DNA of 64,000 nt from CAYVIB01 sp964451365 (GTDB lineage Bacteria > Pseudomonadota > Gammaproteobacteria > Pseudomonadales > Cellvibrionaceae). Where the stretch lies: positions 124,001 to 188,000 of the forward strand of contig CAYVIB010000002.1 of assembly GCA_964451365.1 (NCBI GenBank), in the 5' to 3' direction. Positions 51,875-59,559 of this stretch are shown in pieces (position 1 is the first letter of the stretch; each line of letters begins with the position of its first letter). The notes under the pieces are model-generated. The model was not told where the DNA came from, searched no databases, and was given only the letters and a program-made list of their open reading frames with translations. The translations under genes were made by a program, and so were the position numbers.

Positions 51875-52566
51875 AACTTGGGTTCCTGACGACAAGGGTG
51901 CGCCAGTAATTATAACATATGGTCGCGCCTGCATTTCCCGACAGCACGGGGGCTTCCGGAGAGGTCGTTCAAGCCTTACCCCTCGCGCTCGGGGCTGTCC
52001 GGGCGGCGCGCAAACAACTACATTCCGGGGATGCCGAAATGTCCGCAACGCCACCATAGCCGTTCCACGATGGCTGTGGCTGCCACGCAATAAAGTACCG
52101 CATGGAGTCATCTCACCTGTGCTACATGCCTCCGGCATCCAGGCATTAGACTGTCGAAACGGCTCGGAACCCTTTCCCGAAGACCGGCGGTACCGGAGTA
52201 CGACGACAGAAACCATACCGGCCAACGGCCTGAAAACACGAAAAACCAGTGGCAAAAATAATCCGATAAATGAAAAAGCAGCCTCCTGACCTGGCTGCGG
52301 TATTCAATTGCTATCCGGCGCAATAAAAAACTATTGTTTTCGCGTAAACTTATCAACTCGGCTGATGCGCGCTTCCCCGCCTTACCACATGATATCCATT
52401 GGTTTTTGGAATGAATTCTGCACAACCCTAAACTGTTTGGGAAATAACGGCGGTTCCAGCTCTTACTGTGTCACACTAATGGGTAATCCGGGTTGGCAAC
52501 CCGGGAGTAGTAGTGCGATAAAACGGCCGCCGTGAAACAAACGGTTGTAACAAAGGAAAACTGAAT
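51875..52566. other. Divergent region solute-binding gene / histidine kinase (692 bp)
   Basis: No supported gene. The part at 51930-52250 is GC-rich and open in several frames without coding character. A GCAGCC-N9-GGCTGC inverted repeat lies near 52278-52298, and a strong CCGGGTT-GGC-AACCCGG hairpin near 52488-52504, 60-80 bases before the kinase ATG and without a T-run. Either could be a leader structure. Confidence 0.5.
51909..51914 (-). promoter_or_regulatory. Consensus -10 element for solute-binding gene
   Basis: Perfect TATAAT on the minus strand, 34 bases before the proposed TTG start. No good -35 element is seen at 17 bases. It supports the short version of the gene. Confidence 0.35.
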
Positions 52567-53739
52567 ATGGCCGATGATCCGGGAAACAAGCAGGAAATCC
52601 AGTTACATTCCACGCGACGCGCGGCGAATCTGATTAAAATCCATCAGCGCGAAATTCTCGATCACTGGGTGGATGCGGTAACCAAACAGATCCCGAGCGC
52701 TCGAGGCCTGGGTAGAGTGGAGATTGGAGACCACCTTCAACATCTGTTAGAAAACGCGATAAATATGCTGACCTCTCCCGACGTGGATGCCTGCCCGGAG
52801 AGTTTTTCCAGCGTAGACCCTACCCTGCCAAGCGGCCAACACGGTCGCGAAAGGGCGACACTGAAGGGCTACACTGTGGGGCAAGTGGTGCACGAGTACG
52901 CGGTGCTAAGACGTCTTCTAACCCGCTTTTGCCGGGATCACGGTGTGGAGGATGTCGCTGTCGTCGAAATAATTACCTGTGTTATTGAACTGGCTTCCCT
53001 GAACGCGGTTAACGAATTTGTGGCGGCAATGCAGGAAACCCAACAGAAACTAATCAGTACGTTGGTTCACGATGTACGCACCCCAATGGGTGTGGCGTCC
53101 ACTTACGTGGAAATCCTATCGCATCTGGAGATGTCAACTGAACAAAAACGGACCGCGGTGGAAACCAGTCGTAAAAACCTTAGGCGCGCGGCAACCATGC
53201 TGGAAGAGTTGCTGGATTCCGCCAAACCCACTGCCGGAAGCGGACTTCTCATGCATTTTCAAGAAGCGGATATCAACAGCGAAATAAAAACGCTATGCAC
53301 TGAAGCGACCAGCCTGTATGACCGGAAAATTAATTTTTCGCTTGAGGATCATCCTGTCATTGGCATCTTTGATCTCGGCCAGATTATCCGCACAATGGAG
53401 AACCTGATTTCCAACGCAGTCAAGTTCGGCGACGAAAGCGCGCCGATCGATATTGCGGTCGAAGATAAGGGCGACCATGTTGTGGTCCGCGTGCACAACG
53501 AGGGGAACCCTATTCCAGTCGAGGAGCACGACCATATTTTTGCTTTCTTTTCCCGTACCGGCAAGGAGGTCAAGAGGAAACAAGGCTGGGGCCTGGGGCT
53601 GGCGTTGATTAAAACAATCGCCACTGCGCACGGTGGAAAAGTCATTTTCGAAAGCTCACAAACCGCCGGCACCACCTTTGGAATGACTCTGCAAAAAAAT
53701 TTCCGGCATGCGGGAGACAAGGAAACAGTCCTGCTTTAG
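52567..53739 (+). CDS. Soluble sensor histidine kinase with RsbRD_N-type N-terminus
   Basis: Cytoplasmic histidine kinase of 390 residues without transmembrane segments. The N-terminal about 150 residues (LIKIHQREILDHWVDAV, GYTVGQVVHEYAVLRRLL) match the RsbRD N-terminal helical sensor domain. The HisKA helix follows with the phospho-acceptor His168 in STLVHDVRTPM, then the HATPase domain: N-box NLISNAVKFGDE, F-box FAFFSR and G2 box GWGLGLALIKTIATAHGG. An AAGGAAAA ribosome-binding site precedes the ATG. No response regulator gene is adjacent, so it is an orphan whose partner must lie elsewhere. Confidence 0.9.
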   Translation: MADDPGNKQEIQLHSTRRAANLIKIHQREILDHWVDAVTKQIPSARGLGRVEIGDHLQHLLENAINMLTSPDVDACPESFSSVDPTLPSGQHGRERATLKGYTVGQVVHEYAVLRRLLTRFCRDHGVEDVAVVEIITCVIELASLNAVNEFVAAMQETQQKLISTLVHDVRTPMGVASTYVEILSHLEMSTEQKRTAVETSRKNLRRAATMLEELLDSAKPTAGSGLLMHFQEADINSEIKTLCTEATSLYDRKINFSLEDHPVIGIFDLGQIIRTMENLISNAVKFGDESAPIDIAVEDKGDHVVVRVHNEGNPIPVEEHDHIFAFFSRTGKEVKRKQGWGLGLALIKTIATAHGGKVIFESSQTAGTTFGMTLQKNFRHAGDKETVLL

Positions 53740-53808
53740 CGGTTACGCTGGTGGAAATCCCGGGCGCTATAAGCCACACTTAGAAGAACCAATTTTTGTG
53801 GGAAAAAC

Positions 53809-54136
53809 ATGTCCGTCAGCAATATCATGACCAAATCCGTGGTCACCGTGGAAATGGACGACCCGTTAAGCATCGTCAGGGAAATTTTTGATAACGGCCG
53901 CTGAAACCAGCCGCGACACCGCCACATTAAATAAAAGAGCCCACCAGATAATGACGCGCAAACCCGTCACCTTAACAGCCGAAGCAAGTATCCAGGACGC
54001 CATCAACCTGTTCAATAACAAGGCAATTTCCTGTATTCCCATTGAGGGGGAGGGTAAACCCGTGGGAATTATCAGTTGGCGGGACATCCTCCGGGCCATT
54101 GAACTGGCGGCCGACAGGCACGGTAACAACGGATAA
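53809..54136 (+). pseudogene. CBS-domain protein, broken by deletion/frameshift
   Basis: The ATG at 53809 starts VSNIMTKSVVTVEMDDPLSIVREIFDNGR and hits a TGA at 53902. Coding resumes in the +1 frame (AAETSRDTATLNKRAHQIMTRKPVTLTAEASIQDAINLFNNKAISCIPIEGEGKPVGIISWRDILRAI, shown in parts) to 54136. An intact CBS pair of this type has about 140 residues. Here the end of CBS1 (roughly 25-30 residues, normally HHLLVVE...VLSDRDLL) is missing at the break. This looks like a deletion of about 80-90 bases leaving a frameshift, or an assembly error. A truncated product from a TTG near 53888 would carry CBS2 alone. Confidence 0.75.
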
Positions 54137-54153
54137 GAACAACCTTTCCAATA

Positions 54154-54603
54154 ATGATGACGTTCCGCGCACTGCTGCCAAGCCTGCTATTTTTTTCTGT
54201 TTTCGCCCACCCGGAGGGACTGCAACCTTTTACCAGCGACGGCTGCAGCAGCTTTCCCGAGGGCACGCCCTGGCAGAACCAACTGTGGCTGGAATGCTGC
54301 ACGCTACACGACTACGCCTACTGGAAAGGAGGAACGTACCAGCAGCGCCTGGATGCGGACCGGGAGTTGGAAGCCTGTGTTGCGCGGGTCGGCGAACCGG
54401 AAATCGCCCTGTTGATGCTGGCCGGTGTGCGAGTGGGCGGGTCGCCCTTCTTTCCCACGCCCTTTCGCTGGGGTTACGGCTGGCCTTACCCGAGAAAATA
54501 CGGTTCACTGACAGAGAATGAGCTGAAAGAGATTGAGCTGTTCGCTCCCCAACTACCCTCTCAATTCGCACCTCAATCTCAATTCTCGCCTCAATCCGAA
54601 TGA
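54154..54603 (+). CDS. Exported PLA2-like Cys/His protein
   Basis: Exported protein of 149 residues with a signal peptide (about 1-19). The motif WLECCTLHDYAYWKGGT (Cys48, Cys49, His52, Asp53) followed by RLDADRELEACV resembles the phospholipase A2 signature CCxxHDxxY with a downstream Asp. DGCSSFPEG before it would be the calcium-loop-side cysteine. This is a widespread bacterial family, mostly annotated as hypothetical. Whether it is a lipase is unproven. The tail has a short Pro/Gln/Ser repeat. Its last 13 bases overlap the convergent antiporter gene. Confidence 0.7.
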   Translation: MMTFRALLPSLLFFSVFAHPEGLQPFTSDGCSSFPEGTPWQNQLWLECCTLHDYAYWKGGTYQQRLDADRELEACVARVGEPEIALLMLAGVRVGGSPFFPTPFRWGYGWPYPRKYGSLTENELKEIELFAPQLPSQFAPQSQFSPQSE

Positions 54604-56414
54604 TCCTCCGCCGAGGCGGGTTTACCCATAGCCAGCGACACCAGAACCCAACCCGGCCCCAGTTTCAACTCGCGGTCGTCGGTTACCCAATGCAGGGTTT
54701 TACCCTTGCTGAGTCCGAACAACAGCACCGATTGGATTTCCTTGCGATCCTCCACCCAGTCCCGGTAGGTGTAGGACTCCGTGAGCGTGGTTTTACGAAT
54801 GGTTGCGCCACGGCTGATCATACCGGCCAGCACGCCGTAAGTCGTATCCTTACCGAACAGCGTCCGCCCCTTATAGTGCTCGCTGACGTGGTGCTTTTCA
54901 TCGGAGCCCTTGGCGACCGGCGACGCCAGGCAGTAGACATTCTTCTGCCCGAACTCCTCCCGAAAGCGCAGCGCCGCCGTTGAGTTGCGCTCCCGGTCGT
55001 AGGAAAGTCCCAGGGCGTAGCCCAGGCCGGATCGGTCCAGGTAGACCTCCGCATGGTTGGACACAGGATTGCCGTAATAGGTATTCAGGCCTTCCATGCG
55101 GGCATTACTGAGGTTGTCCCAATAGTTATCGCATATCACCGACTGGATACCCAGATCCTTGAGCGCCTTGGCAATAGTGATAGAAACCGGGTTGGAGCCG
55201 ACAATCAGCGCCCCCTTGTTATCAGGCTCGGACACCTTCAGGAGTTTCGCCAACGTCCGTGCGGTGGTGCCCTGCAACAGCACCGTGCCAATGATCACGC
55301 TGAAGGAAAGCGGTACCAACAGGTAGGCATCCGCCACCCCGGATTGCTCCAGGCGCAGCGCAAAAGCCGCGCAAACCGCCGCCGCGACAATACCACGCGG
55401 CCCCACCCAGGCCAGCATCAGGCGCTCGTTCAGGGTAAAGCCCGATTTGATGGTGCTGGCAAACACCTTCAGTGGGCGGGCGACAAACTGCATGGCCAGC
55501 AACACCCCGATGGCTCCCAGACCCAACTGCCGCAAGGCCTGAAAATCAATACGCGCGGCAAGAATAATGAACAGCAGGGAGACAAACACCGTGGTGAGAT
55601 TTTCCTTGAAGTGCAGAATGGAGCGGATATGCACGCCGGGCATGTTCACCAGGATGATTCCCATCACCGTCACCGCCACCAGGCCGGACTCGTGCAGCAG
55701 CGAATCGGATACGGCAAACGTGCCGGTAACGAAAGCCAGCGCGGCGTAATTTTGCAGGAATTCCGGAATCCAGCGATAGCGCAAAAGCAGGCCCAGGGCA
55801 AAAGCGGCAACCGCCCCCATTGCAACACCCGCGAGTATGGTGCCGGTAAATACGGTGGCGATATGGGTGATGTCCGAACTGATGCGCTGCGACATGATCA
55901 GTTCAAAAACCAGTACCGCCAACAGCGCGCCGATGGGATCGATAATTATCCCCTCCCAGCGCAACGTCCGGGAAATACGGCTGTTGAGCCGCGTGGCCTT
56001 GAGCATCGGCACTATCACCGTCGGCCCCGTGACCACCATAATCGAACCGAACAGCGCCGACAGAGACCAGTCGAGGCCGGTAAGGAAATGCACGGCAAGC
56101 GTGGTGACCGCGGCGTTAATAAAAATTCCGTAGGTCACCATATTGCGCACGGTGCGGCCGATATCGTGCAGCTCCGAACGCTTCAATGTCAGGCTGCCTT
56201 CAAACAGAATGATCGCCACCGCCAGTGAAACGAAGGGAAACAGCAGTCCACCGAAAATGGCATCAGGATGAAAAAGATTGAGCACCGGGCCGATCAAAAT
56301 GCCTGAAAGCAGCAGAAAAAGAATCGCCGGCAGTTTTACACGCCAGGCCAGCCATTGGCACAAAAAACCGAGAACGCCAATTATGCCGAGAATTAACAGG
56401 GCGGAAACAGTCAT
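54591..56414 (-). CDS. NhaP-type Na+(K+)/H+ antiporter with RCK_N domain
   Basis: Cation:proton antiporter of the CPA1/NhaP type, 607 residues. About 12 membrane segments cover residues 1-395, with the family stretches LFEGSLTLKRSEL and GPTVIVPML plus WEGIIIDPIGALLAVLVFE (likely carrying the ion-binding Asp). Residues about 405-530 form a Rossmann-like RCK_N/TrkA-N domain (GALIVGSNPVSITIAKALKDLG) that would gate transport by binding nucleotide. A soluble C-terminal domain follows. In an organism using Na+-NQR, Na+/H+ exchange is a natural partner activity. Confidence 0.92.
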   Translation of the reverse strand: MTVSALLILGIIGVLGFLCQWLAWRVKLPAILFLLLSGILIGPVLNLFHPDAIFGGLLFPFVSLAVAIILFEGSLTLKRSELHDIGRTVRNMVTYGIFINAAVTTLAVHFLTGLDWSLSALFGSIMVVTGPTVIVPMLKATRLNSRISRTLRWEGIIIDPIGALLAVLVFELIMSQRISSDITHIATVFTGTILAGVAMGAVAAFALGLLLRYRWIPEFLQNYAALAFVTGTFAVSDSLLHESGLVAVTVMGIILVNMPGVHIRSILHFKENLTTVFVSLLFIILAARIDFQALRQLGLGAIGVLLAMQFVARPLKVFASTIKSGFTLNERLMLAWVGPRGIVAAAVCAAFALRLEQSGVADAYLLVPLSFSVIIGTVLLQGTTARTLAKLLKVSEPDNKGALIVGSNPVSITIAKALKDLGIQSVICDNYWDNLSNARMEGLNTYYGNPVSNHAEVYLDRSGLGYALGLSYDRERNSTAALRFREEFGQKNVYCLASPVAKGSDEKHHVSEHYKGRTLFGKDTTYGVLAGMISRGATIRKTTLTESYTYRDWVEDRKEIQSVLLFGLSKGKTLHWVTDDRELKLGPGWVLVSLAMGKPASAEDHSD

Positions 56415-56585
56415 ATCCTAAACTTTATTCTTGTCGCTTAAATTCCTGTGGAAGTGTACTGGATAATGAATTTGGAACCTACCGCCGCAATGAATGAATT
56501 TAACAATCCGGATACTTACATCTTCTGAAAAAAAAGCGCAAAATTATTTACCAAGCGTTGAGCCCCTGGCAACAGGAGAAAGCCA

Positions 56586-57014
56586 ATGATCGCACAAATC
56601 GAAAAATATGTGGTGACTCAGGAAGGCTGTTTTATCCGTGTTGTGGATTCGCGGCGCATAACGTCCAAAAATGTGCGCGAAATGTGCAAAACCATTCCCG
56701 TGCTTGCCCGGCGTTTTGGCATCAGCAAAATTCTCCTTGATCAACGGGATGTTCCCAACTCCCTCAGCTCCGTGGAACGATTTCGCTATGCAAACGAAGT
56801 CGCAACCTACTTTCAAGGCATCAAAATCGCTTGTGTGCAAGACTACCCCCTGCGCGACCCCACCCGCTTTGGCGAGGCCGTCGCGGTAAAACGTGGCGCC
56901 GATCTTAAAATATTCGCCACCCTGGAAGAGGCCTATGACTGGCTTGAAGTAACACCGGCATCCCGCCATTACCCGAATGGACCGTCCCTGCAACCCCAAC
57001 CGCCAAACCAGTAG
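56586..57014 (+). CDS. STAS/SpoIIAA-like protein
   Basis: Cytoplasmic protein of 142 residues whose pattern (two strands, FIRVVDSRRIT, a helix VREMCKTIPVLARRFG, the strand KILLDQRDVPN, then VERFRYANEVATYFQGIKIACV and a strand-helix end LKIFATLEEAYDWLE) fits the SpoIIAA-like/STAS fold common in Gammaproteobacteria. No conserved phospho-serine is evident. An AGGAGAAAG ribosome-binding site precedes the ATG. Lies alone between the antiporter (divergent) and a GNAT gene. Function unknown. Confidence 0.7.
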   Translation: MIAQIEKYVVTQEGCFIRVVDSRRITSKNVREMCKTIPVLARRFGISKILLDQRDVPNSLSSVERFRYANEVATYFQGIKIACVQDYPLRDPTRFGEAVAVKRGADLKIFATLEEAYDWLEVTPASRHYPNGPSLQPQPPNQ

Positions 57015-57079
57015 TGGAATAAGCTTGATTTTTGCGTAACGGAGAGTTCCAATCCTATACTTTTTACGGGAGGGTTCCT

Positions 57080-57169
57080 ATGTTACTAAAACAGCAGAAA
57101 GAACGGATGTTTCAAAAGCAGGTGTTTCAAGAGCGAAAATTTCGACGACCGACTGCGCGGGTAAACTGA
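57080..57169 (+). CDS. 29-residue leader peptide coupled to GNAT gene
   Basis: ATG at 57080 preceded by a strong GGAGGG site 5 bases upstream. The 29 codons encode a basic, Gln/Lys/Arg-rich peptide with an imperfect internal repeat (MFQKQ / VFQER). Its TGA overlaps the next ATG as TGATG at 57167-57171, so ribosomes ending here could reinitiate on the acetyltransferase. The GNAT gene lacks its own clear ribosome-binding site, which supports coupling. Confidence 0.5.
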   Translation: MLLKQQKERMFQKQVFQERKFRRPTARVN

Positions 57170-57705
57170 TGCGCTTGCCCCGCTTGCGCCCCTCATCCCT
57201 TAAAAACACGCTGGAAACCGAGCGGCTCTATCTTCGACAGGCTACCGCCGATGACGATGCCTTTATACTCAAGCTGCTCAATGAGCCGTCGTGGCTTCGC
57301 TTTATCGGCGACAGGCACATCAGAACCCAGGCGGACGCCCGCCGTTATATCAGTGAAATTCTGGTTCCCACCTACACCCGGTTTGGTTTTGGTTTGTATT
57401 TGGTGGAAACAAAAGAAACGGCGGAACCAATTGGGCTGTGCGGCCTGATCAAACGTGATTCCCTTGCCGATGTCGACATCGGCTTCGCCTTGTTGCGACG
57501 GCACTGGCACCGGGGGTACGCTTTCGAATCAGCCTGCGCGGTGATACAACACGCCAGGAAAACCTTTGCGCTCAGGCGGATTGTCGCCATTACCGATCCG
57601 CGGAACGACGCCTCAATAAAACTATTGGAACGCCTGGGGTTCGTCTACGACCGGATGGTCAGCTTTGAAAAAATTACCCTGAAGCTGTACGCAAAAGCAT
57701 TGTGA
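57169..57705 (+). CDS. GNAT N-acetyltransferase (RimJ/RimL type)
   Basis: Acetyltransferase of 178 residues resembling the RimJ/RimL/ribosomal N-acetyltransferase branch. Typical start TERLYLRQATADDDAFILKLLNEPSWLRFIGD, acetyl-CoA-binding region LRRHWHRGYAFESACAVIQHA (Q/RxxGxG/A variant), and IVAITDPRNDASIKLLERLGF near the C-terminus. Substrate could be a ribosomal protein N-terminus or a small molecule. The ATG overlaps the stop of a short leader frame, and the 3' end is followed by a DUF2959 lipoprotein gene 86 bases away. Confidence 0.9.
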   Translation: MRLPRLRPSSLKNTLETERLYLRQATADDDAFILKLLNEPSWLRFIGDRHIRTQADARRYISEILVPTYTRFGFGLYLVETKETAEPIGLCGLIKRDSLADVDIGFALLRRHWHRGYAFESACAVIQHARKTFALRRIVAITDPRNDASIKLLERLGFVYDRMVSFEKITLKLYAKAL

Positions 57706-57791
57706 AACCACTTGCTCCGGCTCGCCTCCCGGTGCACATCTTGCACAAGAACGAGTTGCCTTTATCCATGCAAATATTACAAGGACCCTTC

Positions 57792-58430
57792 ATGAAGCAA
57801 TTTTGGTTGATTATATTATTTACGGCTTTTCTTCCCGCCTGCGAAACAGCCTATTACAACACGATGGAAAAAATCGGTATCCACAAGCGCGAAATTCTTG
57901 TGGACCGGGTGGAGGATGCCCGGGATGCCCAGCAGGACGCACAGGAACAGTTTAAATCCGCCCTCGAACAGTTCAAGTCCGTGGTGCCTGTTGAAGGCAG
58001 CGAACTGGAAAAAGTGTACGAGCGCCTGGCAGGCGAATACGGGGACAGCCAAGCGGCGGCATCGGAAGTGCGCGAACGCATTAGCAGTATTGAATCGGTT
58101 GCCGAGGCACTTTTCGATGAATGGGAAGATGAGCTGGATCAATATTCCAGCCGGGAGCTGCGTCGCGACAGTGAAAGGCAACTGCGGGAGACCCGCGATA
58201 AGTACAAACAACTTATCAAAGTGATGCACAATGCGGAAGATCGCCTGAATCCAGTGCTGGAGGCAATGGAAGACCAGGTCCTCTACCTGAAACATAACCT
58301 CAACGCCCGCGCCATTCAGTCGCTTAGATCGGAAGTAGTTAAAATCAATCGCGATGTGGATGCGCTGCTGGCGGCAATGGAAAAAGCCATTAACGAAGCG
58401 GATGAATTTATCCGGGAAATGCGTTCGTAG
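57792..58430 (+). CDS. DUF2959 lipoprotein
   Basis: Lipoprotein of 212 residues. I start at the ATG at 57792, which has an AAGGA site and gives a clean signal peptide with lipobox LPAC (Cys17); upstream in-frame codons back to 57702 lack this. The mature protein is almost entirely helical and charged, with long coiled-coil stretches (VEDARDAQQDAQEQFKSALEQF) and the DUF2959 start YYNTMEKIGIHKREIL. The TAG stop coincides with the first bases of a REP element. Confidence 0.87.
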   Translation: MKQFWLIILFTAFLPACETAYYNTMEKIGIHKREILVDRVEDARDAQQDAQEQFKSALEQFKSVVPVEGSELEKVYERLAGEYGDSQAAASEVRERISSIESVAEALFDEWEDELDQYSSRELRRDSERQLRETRDKYKQLIKVMHNAEDRLNPVLEAMEDQVLYLKHNLNARAIQSLRSEVVKINRDVDALLAAMEKAINEADEFIREMRS

Positions 58431-58451
58431 GAGCAGCCGCCGCGGCTGCCC
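58427..58451 (+). repeat. REP element 1 (left half of inverted doublet)
   Basis: GTAGGAGCAGCC-loop-GGCTGCCC: a 7-bp palindromic hairpin preceded by a GTAGG head. The TAG of the head (58428-58430) is the stop codon of the DUF2959 gene. It faces a second, related element at 58518-58543. Confidence 0.65.
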
Positions 58452-58517
58452 AATAAGGCAATGGAATAATCGCAAAGGGTTATCCAGCGAACATGGCAAG
58501 AATTGCCGAGAAGCCCT

Positions 58518-58543
58518 GGGCAGACACGTGGGTCTGCCCCTAC
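58518..58543 (-). repeat. REP element 2 (right half of inverted doublet)
   Basis: On the minus strand GTAGGGGCAGAC-loop-GTCTGCCC, an 8-bp hairpin with the same GTAGG-R-GCAG head as element 1, in inverted orientation 66 bases away. The TAG of its head (58542-58540, minus strand) is the stop codon of the M14-type gene. Confidence 0.65.
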
Positions 58544-59559
58544 GTCGATAGATAGGTTTGATCGAGCGGATAGTGTTCCATGATATAACACAAGCAGTCC
58601 TGGCGAATAACTTCCGTGTCTAGCGTGATCATCGCGGGAATAATATTTTTTTTGGTTACAATTTTATTATCAACTATCCGCAGGTATTCGTCGGCAATGG
58701 CATTGCCCTGCTCGTCCCGGATATCGAGCGGATCACTTACGCCGTTGCGCACCCATCCCAGGGTTGTCCCCTCCGGCAACAACCGGAAGTTATAGTATTC
58801 GATATTCCTGTCCAGCAGGATATCGCACTCACCATCGTCAAACGCAAAACTGTAACCGGAATGGATTTTGGTAACCGCAATGGTGTGATACAAATCAATA
58901 TCGCGCCTGTCGATGGGTTGAAGTGGAAGCTCGCGCAAATGCAGGCAGGAATCGATAAACTCATATACGTGATCGATACCCAACTGCGCCCCTGAAAGCC
59001 CGCATTCCACTGTCACGGCGGGACAGAATTTGCCAAGCGCCATACTTTGCACACCCTCGGGACGAACAAAATAAACCATCGTGCGGGAAAACAGGCGGGC
59101 AAGATGCAGATATTCATTTTCCGTTCGGTTGACACAAGCGTAATGCGGATTTTTGCCCGTGTTGTTGTGCACATCGACACTGACAAAAACGCCGCGCGTT
59201 TTCATCTCCTCGATAACCTGCAACATTAACGGATGGGGAGCACAATGACTGGTTCCCCACACACGATTAAAGTCCACCTGGTGATCGAGAAAGCGCTGGC
59301 TGTAACGGGCCGCTTCAACATTGCCGATAAATAAAGACAGCGAGCGCGGCAGGCCGGTGCTTTCATAATGTGCCAGCAGCTTGCGCACGGCCTCCCAACT
59401 GGTTTGCTCATTACCATGCAGTAACACCGACACGAACACCGCCGGGTCGCGCTGGCCTCGCAAGTGTATCAAAGTCGGGCCGGCCAGTTTTTTGTACAAC
59501 TCCGTCGCCGGCAACTCCAGCAGGCCGTGGGGTATGTCTTCCAGCACCGTCAATCGCAT
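58540..59559 (-). CDS. Succinylglutamate desuccinylase/aspartoacylase-family (M14) hydrolase
   Basis: Zinc-dependent amidohydrolase of 339 residues in the AstE/AspA branch of the M14 carboxypeptidases. Zinc ligands are visible in HGNE (His48, Glu51) and VDVHNNTG (His131), the substrate-binding DFNRVWG (about 96-102) and the probable catalytic glutamate in VTVECGLSG. It is not AstE of the arginine pathway by context: no ast genes are present. It directly abuts the glutamate-cysteine-ligase-like gene upstream with no spacer, implying a shared mRNA and possibly the same metabolite. Its TAG stop lies in a REP element. Confidence 0.85.
   Translation of the reverse strand: MRLTVLEDIPHGLLELPATELYKKLAGPTLIHLRGQRDPAVFVSVLLHGNEQTSWEAVRKLLAHYESTGLPRSLSLFIGNVEAARYSQRFLDHQVDFNRVWGTSHCAPHPLMLQVIEEMKTRGVFVSVDVHNNTGKNPHYACVNRTENEYLHLARLFSRTMVYFVRPEGVQSMALGKFCPAVTVECGLSGAQLGIDHVYEFIDSCLHLRELPLQPIDRRDIDLYHTIAVTKIHSGYSFAFDDGECDILLDRNIEYYNFRLLPEGTTLGWVRNGVSDPLDIRDEQGNAIADEYLRIVDNKIVTKKNIIPAMITLDTEVIRQDCLCYIMEHYPLDQTYLST

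Noticed and set aside
51875..52255. N-terminal extension of the solute-binding protein to an upstream start
   Set aside because: The extra 127 residues are Arg/Pro-rich, precede an internal signal peptide, and a consensus -10 element and ribosome-binding site lie inside the region.
52488..52504. GC-rich hairpin as a terminator before the histidine kinase
   Set aside because: The stem is strong but no T-run follows on either strand; kept only as a possible leader structure.
55053..56228. Plus-strand open frame (391 codons) opposite the antiporter gene
   Set aside because: Antisense to the membrane domain; extreme His/Gln/Arg content and no start signal.
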